Origin: Pelagicoccus enzymogenes | GTDB lineage: Bacteria; Verrucomicrobiota; Verrucomicrobiia; Opitutales; Opitutaceae | Length of the DNA stretch: 64,000 bases | Assembly: GCF_014803405.1 (NCBI RefSeq) | Contig: NZ_JACYFG010000032.1 | Span: 124,001-188,000, forward strand | Direction of reading: 5' to 3' | Part shown: piece after piece, positions 17,482 through 25,851 of the stretch | How the letters are laid out: the number at the start of each line of letters is the position of its first letter | Position numbering within the stretch: position 1 is the first letter of the stretch | The notes under the pieces: model-generated | Seen by the model: the letters and a program-made list of their open reading frames with translations, nothing else | The model's database searches: none | What the model was told of the DNA's origin: nothing | Translations under genes and position numbers: made by a program

Positions 17482-17741
17482 CCGAGAAAATGGGGTGGAA
17501 GGGGGGGCAGGTTGGTGGTTCACGCGGTAGACTCTGATTTACCCGGAACTCACTAAACGAAATGTGAAATAAATCAATTTTTTGGGGCCGCGTATTCTCT
17601 TTTTATATACGTTTGCGCGGTGGTCGAAATTCGCTGCGTAAAATGCTCTAGATAGCTGGGCACACACAAGTTCACACGCTCCTAGATGGCGATTTCGGAG
17701 GTATGTTTTACTCGGGGACAGACCTGGAGTGGAGCGCGTGC
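17482..17741. promoter_or_regulatory. Leader of the TonB-receptor gene
   Basis: A 218 to 260-base gap between FecR and the receptor. It is AT-rich in the middle (17565-17610), with CCGCG and CGCGG arms flanking that stretch at about 17588-17618. Because fecI-fecR-type receptors are often driven from their own ECF promoter, this is the place to look for one, but I cannot point to the boxes. Confidence 0.35.
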
Positions 17742-18788
17742 TCAGTCGTTTCTGCTCGAAAGGAGAATCTTGTTTCCTTCGCGTTCTGCCGCGATGTTTG
17801 AGGTAGCTTGCAGCAGGTTTATAAATCCTTCCAGCTTGTTGGATCTGAACGTGGCTACGATCTTCAGAGATTCGATTTGGCTATCGACGATGATGAGCTG
17901 ATCTTCGTTGTGACGATTGAAGGATTTCACGACCTCCGAGAGCGGGGTCGAATCGAAGGTAAAGGTTACTGGTTTCCAAAGGAGTATTTCAGATATCTCT
18001 TTTTGTCCTACCTCTTTGATCACGTATCCATTATTGACGTTATCGCTTCGATGCACGACAGCTTTCTGATTTTGGATTAGATTTTTGGGAGTCGGTTTTG
18101 TATCGGACAAGGGACTACGATTCGAAAAAGAAGCATCTTTAAGTAGTGACAGGGCAACGATCCCCTCAGTAACAAGGATTTCGACGGAAGGACCTTCGAA
18201 CTTGACGTTAAACTGAGTCCCGATTGCTCGCAACTTTGTCTCGCCAGCGTAGACGTCGAAGGGGCGGCTTGGGTCTTTGGCGACCGAAAAATAGGCCTCG
18301 CCTGATTTTATCCAGAATTCGCGACGATCCTCGGAGTATTTGCATACGACTTCGGCTCCTTCGTTGAGGTCTATTGTCGAACCATCCTCGAGCTCGTAAA
18401 AGTCATCCTCAGCGTAGCGGAAGGTTTGCGCTTGCGCAGCGATTTCAGATTCGAGTTGAGTTAGGAACAACCCGAGGATTCCGAGAATAGCGAATGCGGC
18501 CGCAGCGCTGGCGAACAGCGCCCAACGCTTGAGGGAAAAGGCGGAGGAGTTGCCGTCGCCCTGTTTCGTGTTTCCCGGTTCTGCGAGATCGAAGTGTTTC
18601 GGGTCGAGAATTTCGAAGCGTTTCCACGTTTTCTGGCTTTGAGCGAGCAGGTCAGGCGCTGCTTCGTGGGATTCCAGCCAGTCCATGAACTCCTCTTCCT
18701 GCTGCGGGCTCAAGCCGTCATCGATCCTCCAAGCCCACTCAGCCGCTTGTTCAGCGATCGTCTCTTCACTTTGTCTTTGCTCTTTCAT
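17742..18788 (-). CDS. FecR-family anti-sigma factor
   Basis: 348 residues. A cytoplasmic N-terminus with a helical FecR_N-like segment (AAEWAWRIDDGLSPQQEEEF, about 15-35) precedes one membrane helix at about 89-110. The periplasmic FecR domain spans roughly 120-220 (FYELEDGSTIDLNEGAEV, GEAYFSVAKDPSRPFDVYAG, AIGTQFNVKFEG, ILVTEGIVAL). The C-terminal 80 residues resemble a DUF4974/STN-like fold (ILLWKPVTFTFDSTPLSEVV). It should hold the neighbouring ECF sigma factor inactive until the STN domain of the TonB receptor signals ligand binding. It starts one base after the sigma-factor stop, so the two are translationally coupled. The receptor follows in the same direction. Confidence 0.93.
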   Translation of the reverse strand: MKEQRQSEETIAEQAAEWAWRIDDGLSPQQEEEFMDWLESHEAAPDLLAQSQKTWKRFEILDPKHFDLAEPGNTKQGDGNSSAFSLKRWALFASAAAAFAILGILGLFLTQLESEIAAQAQTFRYAEDDFYELEDGSTIDLNEGAEVVCKYSEDRREFWIKSGEAYFSVAKDPSRPFDVYAGETKLRAIGTQFNVKFEGPSVEILVTEGIVALSLLKDASFSNRSPLSDTKPTPKNLIQNQKAVVHRSDNVNNGYVIKEVGQKEISEILLWKPVTFTFDSTPLSEVVKSFNRHNEDQLIIVDSQIESLKIVATFRSNKLEGFINLLQATSNIAAEREGNKILLSSRND

Positions 18789-18789
18789 T

Positions 18790-19326
18790 TCAACGCAATT
18801 CGAGCTTGTTTCCGGTCGCGCGCTGGACGTATTCCGTGCATTTTTTTAGACCGATGGTGAGCTGTGAGGAAACGGTGTGGGTAGAGATTTTTAGCCTGGC
18901 AGCAATTTCGGCGCTGGCCAAGCCATGAACGCGTCGCATTACAAATATTTCCCGGCAGCGTTCGGGGAGGGAATCGATTGCGGAGCGGAGGAGCTCCACC
19001 TCGTTTCGATGTTGAAGAATGTCTTTTGCGTTATCCCAATCCTCTAGATGGACGATGTTTGATCCTTCATCCAGTGGTTCCGCTTGTCGCTTTTTAAGGT
19101 CCTTCAGGTAGTCGACCGCGACGTTGTGGGCCGTTCGGAAAAGGTAGGCTTTGGGAGAGGTGACTTCGGTCCGCCCTTTGTACTTTAGGATACGGATGTA
19201 GGATTCCTGAACGATATCATCAATGGCAGAGTCGAAGCCGAAACGACTGCGCAGCCACGCTCTCAGCGAAGGCTCGTGGGGTTCGATTTCCTCTTCGAAC
19301 CAGTCGTTTTGATCGGACAATGCCAT
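18790..19326 (-). CDS. ECF-type RNA polymerase sigma factor
   Basis: 178 residues. Region 2 is recognisable at about 20-85 (IDDIVQESYIRILKYKG, SPKAYLFRTAHNVAVDYLK), and region 4 at about 115-165 (LRSAIDSLPERCREIFVMRR, then the helix-turn-helix GLASAEIAARLKISTHTVSSQL). There are no regions 1 or 3, as expected for the FecI-like ECF group. It should drive transcription of the TonB receptor and possibly other locus genes once released by FecR. It is the first gene of the sigma-FecR-receptor cassette, and a terminator at 19435-19466 insulates it from the GH78 block upstream. Confidence 0.93.
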   Translation of the reverse strand: MALSDQNDWFEEEIEPHEPSLRAWLRSRFGFDSAIDDIVQESYIRILKYKGRTEVTSPKAYLFRTAHNVAVDYLKDLKKRQAEPLDEGSNIVHLEDWDNAKDILQHRNEVELLRSAIDSLPERCREIFVMRRVHGLASAEIAARLKISTHTVSSQLTIGLKKCTEYVQRATGNKLELR

Positions 19327-19434
19327 GGATTTGCTACGATGGACTTTAAAATTGGAAATTTATCAGACGTGCGAACGGTCGAAGAAGTTAGTTTGCGAAG
19401 CATCGATCGGAACGCTTGTTGGCCAAGACTGAAA

Positions 19435-19466
19435 ATCGGAATGAACTCACCAAAAGAAATTCCGAT
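19435..19466 (-). terminator. Terminator downstream of the GH78 block
   Basis: ATCGGAAT (19435-19442) pairs with ATTCCGAT (19459-19466). On the minus strand the stem is followed by TTTTCAG. It sits 25 bases after the stop of the GH78 gene at 19491 and before the sigma-factor gene. Confidence 0.6.
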
Positions 19467-19490
19467 GGTGCGTTCGGAGGCTGTTCGTCG

Positions 19491-22214
19491 TCACTTGCTT
19501 AGAGCTTTCTTTGCGGTGAATTGATACTGCCCCGGCTCGACGCGAATCGGGTGATTGGATGTCTCGATGACTTGGCCGTTGAGACGAATACAGTTGGTAT
19601 AGGGAGCGGGAAGCGTGACTTCGGCGGTGGTGTTGGAAGGGATCGTAACTTGAAGACTGAGTTCCTCGTCGTTGATTTCCCAATACGATGCGATGACTCC
19701 GTAGGGCGAGTCGTATTTCCCTCGGGCAAAGGTGAGAGGTCCGCCTACCAAGGGGGAAATGCGGATCTTCTTGTAGCCGGGATCGAGAGGATAGATGCCG
19801 GCGATACGTTCGTACATCCATTCGCCGATGGCTCCGTAGGCGTAGTGGTTGAGAGAGCCTTGGCTTCTGTTGACGCCGTGGAGATGGGTATAGCCATCCC
19901 AGCGTTCCCAGATGGTGGTGGCGCCTTGGCTGACGGAGAAGAGCCAGGAAGGATAGGTCTCCTTGAAGAGAAGGTCGAAGGCGAGGTCGGAGCGACCGAT
20001 TCTGTCGAGGGTGGGTGCGAGTAGATTTGTGCCCAAAAAACCGGTACGGAGATGGCCCTCCGCTGCCTCGAGGCTGCTTATTAGGTGTTCAGCGGCTTTT
20101 TTGGCGATCTCTGAATCGAGAAGGTTGAAAGCGAGGGCGAGCAGGTAGACGGTTTGAGTTTGGAAATCTCCGGTGTGACGACCCTCGGCGTCGAAAAATC
20201 TCTCTTGGAAGGCCTTGGCAACTTGGGCGTGTAGGGTTTTGAGTTCTTCGCTCTTCTCGGTGTGGCCAAGGACTGCGGCGGTGCGTTGGGTGAGCTCGAT
20301 GGAGCGGGCGTAGAAGGCGGTGGAGATGAGGGAGTTGTCAGTGTCGCCGCGGCGTTTGTCTTTCTGTTGCGAGTAGGGCTGCAACCAGTCGCCTACTGTG
20401 CGTTGGGTGCTGATACCGTCGGTGACGTGGGTGGCGCTGTAGTCGAGCCAGCGCAGCATCATGTCGTAGTTTTCTTCGAGTACTTTTTTGTCTCCGGTTC
20501 TCCAATACGTTTCCCAAGGGATGATGGTGCAGGCGTCGGACCAGCCGGTTTCGGTGAACTTGCCGGTAGCGTTTGGGATGACCACCGGAATCTGGCCGTC
20601 GTCGTACTGCTCTTCGCACATGCTTTGCAACCATGCTGTCCAGAAAGCGTGCAGGTCGGAGTTGTAGAAGGCGGTTGGGGCGAAGACTTGGGCGTCGCCG
20701 GTCCAACCGAGCCGCTCGGCCCGCTGCGGGCAATCGGTGGGGATATCCAGGAAGTTGCCGCGGAGTCCCCAGACGATGTTGCTTTGTAGTTGGTTTATGT
20801 TGAGGTCAGAGGTTTCAAAGTGGCCGGTGTCTTCGAAGTCGGTGTACTGGACGATGCCTTTGACCCAGTTGAATTCTGGTGGATTTTCGGTGTCGTAGCC
20901 AGTTATCTCAACATAGCGGAAGCCGTGGAAGGTAAACTGCGGTTGCCACTCGGCGATACCGTCTTTATTGGCGGTGTAGTGGTTGATAGACTTGGCGGAG
21001 CCTAGGTTGCGAGTGTAGAGGGTACCGTCGCGATTGAGGGCCTCGCCGACTCGAGTTCGGAGGGTTTGGCCCTTTTTCATAGGGATGGCGATGCGTGGCA
21101 CGCCGACCATGTTTTGCCCCATGTCGAAGACGATGGTGTCGGGCTCAGGTTTTGAGATGGAGATGGGCGTGAGCTCAATTTTGTCGCGGGTGGTGAAGTG
21201 GCGCTTCGGCTGTAGTTGTATTTTGGAGTCGATGAGGGCTTCGATGGGCGTTGTCCAGTTGCTGGCAGCGAAGCCGGGTTGATTCCAGCCGGGCATCTCT
21301 TGGTTGGCGTCGTAGGTTTCGCCGTCGTAGATGCCGGAGGTGCGGATGGGGCCGTCGATAGTGGTGAGCCAGGAGGAGTCGGTGAGGACGAGGTCGGAGG
21401 AGCCGTCGGCGTATTCGATTTCCAGTTGGGCGATGATTTCTGGGGGCGGCTCGTTGCCCCAGGTGCGCTTGGGACCGAAGCGGCCTGCGTACCAGCCTTC
21501 CGCAAGGATGAGCCCGATGGTGTTTTTGCCTTGTGTTAGATTTTTGGTGACGTCGTAGGTGATGGTCTCGACGCGGGTGTGGTAGGGCGTCCAGCCTGGG
21601 GCCATGCGGTCTTCGCCGACTTGCTGACCGTTTATGTGGGCTTCGAAGAGGCCTTTGGCGGTTATGTAGAGGCGGGCCTTGGCGACCTCGACCTTGGCCG
21701 AGAAGTCTTTGCGGAAATGAACGGGGCGGTAGAGAGGCGTATCGTATTCGGTCCGCTGGCCTTTGCCGTGCTCCGGGAAGCTAATCCATTTGGCCTGCCA
21801 GTCGTCGTTGGAGAGGAGGCCGAGTTCGAAGGTTTGGATTTGGCTCCAGGGGGAGGCTTCGCCCTTTTGGCTCCAGTAGCGAACGGACCAGTAGGCGACG
21901 TCTCGGGAGCTAAGCTCGGCGCCGGCGTAGGGGATGTAGAGGGATTGGGCACTGTCGGTCTTGCCGGTGTTCCAGAGATCGGCTTGGTCGGGAAGCAGCT
22001 CGGGCGAGCTCGCGACGGCGATCTGGTAGGCGGTTTGCGACGCGCTGTCGGCTGAGGCGGGCAGCTGCCAAGAGAAACTTGGGCTGGCGTTGTAGAAACC
22101 GAAAGGGTTGCTGAAGCCCTCGGAGAGCTCGAGCTCGGAAGGAGCTGGCGGAGCGGCGATGGCGGGGGCGACTATGGAGGCTGCGAAGGTCACGAGGGTT
22201 GTTAGCTTTTTCAT
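19491..22214 (-). CDS. Secreted GH78 alpha-L-rhamnosidase A
   Basis: 907 residues from the ATG at 22214, which opens a clean signal peptide (MKKLTTLVTFAASIVAPAIA). An upstream in-frame start adds 49 unlikely residues. Full GH78 architecture: N-terminal fibronectin-like and carbohydrate-binding sandwiches (YQIAVASSPELLPDQADLWN, ARLYITAKGLFEAHINGQ, LAEGWYAGRFG), the beta domain with FTFHGFRYVEITG, and the (alpha/alpha)6 catalytic domain opening at DIPTDCPQRAERLGWTGDAQ, which holds the acidic residues used for inverting hydrolysis. Later come TTIWERWDGY and SLNHYAYGAIGEWMYE. It removes terminal alpha-L-rhamnose, probably in the periplasm. It is the last gene of the 32.1-19.5 kb block. Confidence 0.95.
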   Translation of the reverse strand: MKKLTTLVTFAASIVAPAIAAPPAPSELELSEGFSNPFGFYNASPSFSWQLPASADSASQTAYQIAVASSPELLPDQADLWNTGKTDSAQSLYIPYAGAELSSRDVAYWSVRYWSQKGEASPWSQIQTFELGLLSNDDWQAKWISFPEHGKGQRTEYDTPLYRPVHFRKDFSAKVEVAKARLYITAKGLFEAHINGQQVGEDRMAPGWTPYHTRVETITYDVTKNLTQGKNTIGLILAEGWYAGRFGPKRTWGNEPPPEIIAQLEIEYADGSSDLVLTDSSWLTTIDGPIRTSGIYDGETYDANQEMPGWNQPGFAASNWTTPIEALIDSKIQLQPKRHFTTRDKIELTPISISKPEPDTIVFDMGQNMVGVPRIAIPMKKGQTLRTRVGEALNRDGTLYTRNLGSAKSINHYTANKDGIAEWQPQFTFHGFRYVEITGYDTENPPEFNWVKGIVQYTDFEDTGHFETSDLNINQLQSNIVWGLRGNFLDIPTDCPQRAERLGWTGDAQVFAPTAFYNSDLHAFWTAWLQSMCEEQYDDGQIPVVIPNATGKFTETGWSDACTIIPWETYWRTGDKKVLEENYDMMLRWLDYSATHVTDGISTQRTVGDWLQPYSQQKDKRRGDTDNSLISTAFYARSIELTQRTAAVLGHTEKSEELKTLHAQVAKAFQERFFDAEGRHTGDFQTQTVYLLALAFNLLDSEIAKKAAEHLISSLEAAEGHLRTGFLGTNLLAPTLDRIGRSDLAFDLLFKETYPSWLFSVSQGATTIWERWDGYTHLHGVNRSQGSLNHYAYGAIGEWMYERIAGIYPLDPGYKKIRISPLVGGPLTFARGKYDSPYGVIASYWEINDEELSLQVTIPSNTTAEVTLPAPYTNCIRLNGQVIETSNHPIRVEPGQYQFTAKKALSK

Positions 22215-22276
22215 TCTGTAATATTGTTTAACCGCTCGCTCTCTTCGTTCGCTTGAGGGCGGGGAGAACGCTGAGG

Positions 22277-22376
22277 TTTTTTGCCACGAAAAGGCACGAA
22301 GAATCTTGGCTCTGAAACCTGCCTTATAAGGCAGGTAGCGTTGGTTGAGCTTTTTGTGCATTTTTGTGGCAAATCT
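22277..22376. repeat. Imperfect inverted-repeat element between GH78 A and GH106 A
   Basis: An arm reading TTTGCCACGAAAAGGCACGAAG near 22280 is matched by its near-reverse complement at 22350-22376 (CTTTTTGTGCATTTTTGTGG). Between them, at 22318-22335, lies the perfect palindrome CCTGCCTT-AT-AAGGCAGG. The arms resemble the elements at 25681-25845 and 27257-27286. Confidence 0.55.
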
Positions 22377-22419
22377 AACTTTTAATCATTGTGGAAAGAT
22401 AGGAGCGTTGCCCTCCTGT

Positions 22420-25400
22420 TTACTTTACGAGGCGGACGGGGCCGATGAGGCCGGAGGGTTCTAGGGTTTTTAGTTCGTCGGTGGCGTAGAAGTTCCAGGA
22501 TGTCCAGGTGTAGCGATCGGACGCGGGGGCGGGTTCGTTTTTGGAAAACCATTCGGGCATGGTGCCATTGAGATCGTAGTCGTCGTTGGCGGGATGGGCC
22601 TCGTCGCCGATGAGGCGGTTGGTCCAGACATTTGTAACCTCAACTTGGATACTGTTCGGACCGGGCTTGAGAGCGGAACTGATGTCGTGGGCGAAGGGCG
22701 GCTTCCACAGGGTGGGAAAGCGTTGGCCGTTGATTGTGATGACGGCGGCGATTTTGACTTCGCCGAGGTCAAGGGCGACGGGAGTGTCGGTGTTGGCCCA
22801 GTTGGCGGGGAGTTCGAAGGTTGCGTTGTAGACGGCGGTGCCGGAGAAGTGGCGTACGCCGTCCTCGCTGTGCTCGGTCCAATCCTGCAGCTCGGGCATG
22901 GCGATTTGGCCGGGGCCGCCCCAGTTTTTATCAAAGGTGACTTGCCAGTCTAGGTCGAGCGGGAGGGCCTCGGGTTCGTCGGTCTTTGCTGTTTGGCCGA
23001 GTGTATCCAGAAGTTGGAGTTTGGAGGGAGTGAATTCGGGGGCTTTGCCTTTGCGGAAGTAGACGAAGCGGGAGCCGTGGGGCTCGACGGTTAGGCGGAA
23101 TCGGGTACGGAGAGCATCGCTTTGGTAGTCGACGACTTGCTCGACGGTACCGGTGTCAGCGTCCCAGATCTCGGGGGTGAGGCCGGTGACGCGGAAGTCG
23201 AGCTGCATGTCTTGGTACTCCTTGCTCTCGTTGAAGAGGAAGTAGAGGGTGCCGTCGCCGATGCTGCGGCGGATGAAGTCGGCGGATGGGGCTCCGTTGA
23301 CGATGAGGTCAGGACCGAGTTGGAGATAGGCGAGGCCGTCGGCGATTTGGGCGGTGGGGATGACGGTGCCTTTTTTGTAGTGGGTTGGCTCGGTTTCGGA
23401 GGCCCAAAGTTTGGATACGATGTTGGAGAAGGTGTCGGATTTTTCGGTTTGTTCGCGGTAACCGATGGGCTTGCTGGGGGCGAGTCCGAGGATGGTGGCG
23501 CCTCGGGCGACGAGTTCTTCGAGTCGTTGGAGGGTGGCGAGGCGGAGTTGGTCGGAGTTGTGTAGGTAGAGGGCTTTGTAGGAAATCCCTTCGGGAAGGA
23601 CCAGTTTGCCGTCTTGCACGGTGATGCGGTGGATGAGTACGTCGGCGTTGACGAAGTCGCCTCGGTAGCCAGCGGGGATGATGCCGCTATTCCAGAGGGG
23701 AATTTGGTTCGGTCGCTTGTCGCCAGTGAATATCAGGAAATCGGATACGGGGAGACCCTGTTGAAGGAGGTAGGAGCCGCGGGCGAGGTATTTGAACCAG
23801 GCTTTGCCGGCGTTGTGCCACCAGGTTTGGTTGCGGTCGATGTGGGAGCCGACGGAGCCCATGGTCATGCCGGGGATGACGTGGGTGTTGGGCTGGTGGG
23901 CGTAGCGGTGAAACATGGTTTCGTTGATGCCTTGGGTCCAGGCGTGGTCGCCGTAAACTTTCATGGAGAAAGGGTGGCCGCGCCAGTTGACTTGGTGCCA
24001 GGAGGTGAAGGATTCGGCGGAGATGACTTTGTTGCCGTAGATACGGGCGGATGAGACGGCAGCGTTGAAGAAGCCGTCGAAACCTTCCTCGCGGACCCAG
24101 AATTCACCCATGGTTTTGTCGGCGGTGCCGCCGACTTCCAGTTCGTTGAGGGTGCCGAAGCCGTAGGGTTCGTTGTAAGCGAGCATGCCGTGCTCGTGGC
24201 AGAGTTCGCTGAAGCGGCGGAAGTAGTTCTGGGTCATGAGGTCGGCGACGAGGTCGCGCATGTCGGTGAGCACGGCATGGGTAGCGGCGTTTGATTCGAT
24301 GACGTGGCCGTTGAAGGTGGGTAGCCATTTGGTGAGGTCGTAGCCCCAGCGGTCGGAGAAGAGTTGGTCGAGGTTGGCGGTCCAGTTGTTGCCGCCCATC
24401 TCGTAGCTATCGATTTCTGAATACAGCAAGGCGTTGGAGCCGCGGGCCTGGGCTTCCTTTACGACTTTCCCGACGTATTGCTCGAAGTGGTGGTCGAGGG
24501 CGGCGGCGTCGAGCTTGTCGATCTCGAGGCCACGGCCGGCGTCTGAAGCAGGATTGTTGAAGGCGTTGGTGGTGGTGTAGCCGTAGCGGGTGATGAGCCA
24601 CTTGCCTTTGGGGAGATTGGTTTTGAGCGTGTCGCTTTCGAGGTTGCCTTGGTGGAGGATGTGGATGTCGGAGGGGGCGATGATAGCGTCGGTGGGAAGC
24701 GTGTCGTAGGGGTTGGCTTCGGCGCTGACCATGGCGTTGTTCACTTGCCAATTGGGTAAGCGTGGGTAGGCGACGAGTTCGAAGCGACTTACGGGGAAGC
24801 TTTGATCGAGAATGAGGCGGAAGTGTTTGGCGGTAAGGCCGTCGGTGAAACTTTGAGTGGAGGTCCAGTGATTTTTGCCGATGCGGCCGTTGTTAAGGGT
24901 CCCGACTTCTTGGAAGGATTCGCCGTCGTCGGAAGTGTAGAGGGTGAAGACGCCGTGGCGGGAACGTTGCTCGGTGACGATGGACTTGATCGTGACGGGC
25001 TCTGGGTAGGAGGCTTGTATCCAGATTTTGCCGTCGTCGGCGGCGGTGATGATTGTTTCTGTGTCGATGTTGCCGTCTTGAAGGGCTTCGATTCCGTTGC
25101 GAGCTGCGGAGGCGGACAGGTTCGCGGTTTGGGTAGCGAGTTGTTGGACGTCGTTGGAGGCTGGCCAGGCGAGGACCGCGATGTCGCGGTAGAAGTCGCG
25201 GCTGCGGTCGGGGCGTGGAAGCGTGATACTCTGTCTGCCGCCGTTAACGACAGTTTCGGCGAATACGACTTTCTTCATGGATTGTTCGGGGGTGACCCAG
25301 GGACCTCCGCTGGAGGACCAGCCGTCGCAGTTGTGCAGGCCCATCTCGATTCCGACGCGTTGGGCTTCGACGGCGGCGTGGGCGAGGATATCGTTGAATT

Positions 25401-25662
25401 CCTCGCTGCCGAATTCGACCGGGCCGCAGGGGATGCCGCGGTCGATGTGGAAGACGAGGGCGCCGCCAATGTCAGCGTCGGCGAGGGCTTCGAAGTCCTG
25501 GGTGAAGCCCTCTTTGGAGAGGTTGCCGCACATGATGTGCATCCAAGTTCGCGGCTTGTATTGGTTGGATGGATTCGCGAATTCAGCGGGGTCGGGGGCC
25601 GCGGATGCGGTGGATGCGAAGAGGGTGGCGGTGGCGAGTAGGGTTTTGGTGAGGTGACGCAT
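22420..25662 (-). CDS. Secreted GH106 alpha-L-rhamnosidase A
   Basis: 1080 residues with a signal peptide (residues 1-22). The N-terminus carries the GH106 hallmark stretch: KPRTWMHIMCGNLSKEGFTQD, ADIGGALVFHID, and GLHNCDGWSSSGGPWVTPEQ. A discoidin-like insertion sits around 200-290. Acid-containing motifs typical of the catalytic barrel are YSEIDSYEMGGNNW and KVISAESFTSW. The C-terminal sandwich ends in GEVKIAAVITINGQRFPTLW and a VEVTNVWTNRLIGDE segment. GH106 enzymes are inverting alpha-L-rhamnosidases that act on branched rhamnose-containing glycans. A paralogue of nearly identical length lies at 48867-52118. It follows a sulfatase gene and precedes GH78 A, fitting stepwise removal of sulfate and rhamnose. 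Confidence 0.93.
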   Translation of the reverse strand: MRHLTKTLLATATLFASTASAAPDPAEFANPSNQYKPRTWMHIMCGNLSKEGFTQDFEALADADIGGALVFHIDRGIPCGPVEFGSEEFNDILAHAAVEAQRVGIEMGLHNCDGWSSSGGPWVTPEQSMKKVVFAETVVNGGRQSITLPRPDRSRDFYRDIAVLAWPASNDVQQLATQTANLSASAARNGIEALQDGNIDTETIITAADDGKIWIQASYPEPVTIKSIVTEQRSRHGVFTLYTSDDGESFQEVGTLNNGRIGKNHWTSTQSFTDGLTAKHFRLILDQSFPVSRFELVAYPRLPNWQVNNAMVSAEANPYDTLPTDAIIAPSDIHILHQGNLESDTLKTNLPKGKWLITRYGYTTTNAFNNPASDAGRGLEIDKLDAAALDHHFEQYVGKVVKEAQARGSNALLYSEIDSYEMGGNNWTANLDQLFSDRWGYDLTKWLPTFNGHVIESNAATHAVLTDMRDLVADLMTQNYFRRFSELCHEHGMLAYNEPYGFGTLNELEVGGTADKTMGEFWVREEGFDGFFNAAVSSARIYGNKVISAESFTSWHQVNWRGHPFSMKVYGDHAWTQGINETMFHRYAHQPNTHVIPGMTMGSVGSHIDRNQTWWHNAGKAWFKYLARGSYLLQQGLPVSDFLIFTGDKRPNQIPLWNSGIIPAGYRGDFVNADVLIHRITVQDGKLVLPEGISYKALYLHNSDQLRLATLQRLEELVARGATILGLAPSKPIGYREQTEKSDTFSNIVSKLWASETEPTHYKKGTVIPTAQIADGLAYLQLGPDLIVNGAPSADFIRRSIGDGTLYFLFNESKEYQDMQLDFRVTGLTPEIWDADTGTVEQVVDYQSDALRTRFRLTVEPHGSRFVYFRKGKAPEFTPSKLQLLDTLGQTAKTDEPEALPLDLDWQVTFDKNWGGPGQIAMPELQDWTEHSEDGVRHFSGTAVYNATFELPANWANTDTPVALDLGEVKIAAVITINGQRFPTLWKPPFAHDISSALKPGPNSIQVEVTNVWTNRLIGDEAHPANDDYDLNGTMPEWFSKNEPAPASDRYTWTSWNFYATDELKTLEPSGLIGPVRLVK

Positions 25663-25680
25663 GGGGAATCGAAGATTAAT

Positions 25681-25845
25681 TGCCCACGAAGGGCACTAAG
25701 GTGCACGAAGTTATGCTAATTGTAGGCGTTGGGGGAGGAAGTCGGAATCTGGGGATGGCCATCGGGGACTACCGAGCGACATAACTAAGTGCTCATGGCC
25801 GCTACCTTGTAAACTCTTCGTGGTTCTTTGTGTCCTTGGTGGGCA
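25681..25845. repeat. MITE-like inverted-repeat element
   Basis: The 30-base arm at 25681-25710 (starting TGCCCACGAAGGGCACTAAG) is imperfectly repeated in inverse orientation at 25816-25845 (ending CCTTGGTGGGCA). About 105 bases with no gene lie between. The same arm recurs at 27257-27286. The element fills the gap between the sulfatase and GH106 A genes and encodes nothing. Confidence 0.6.
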
Positions 25846-25851
25846 GTCTCT

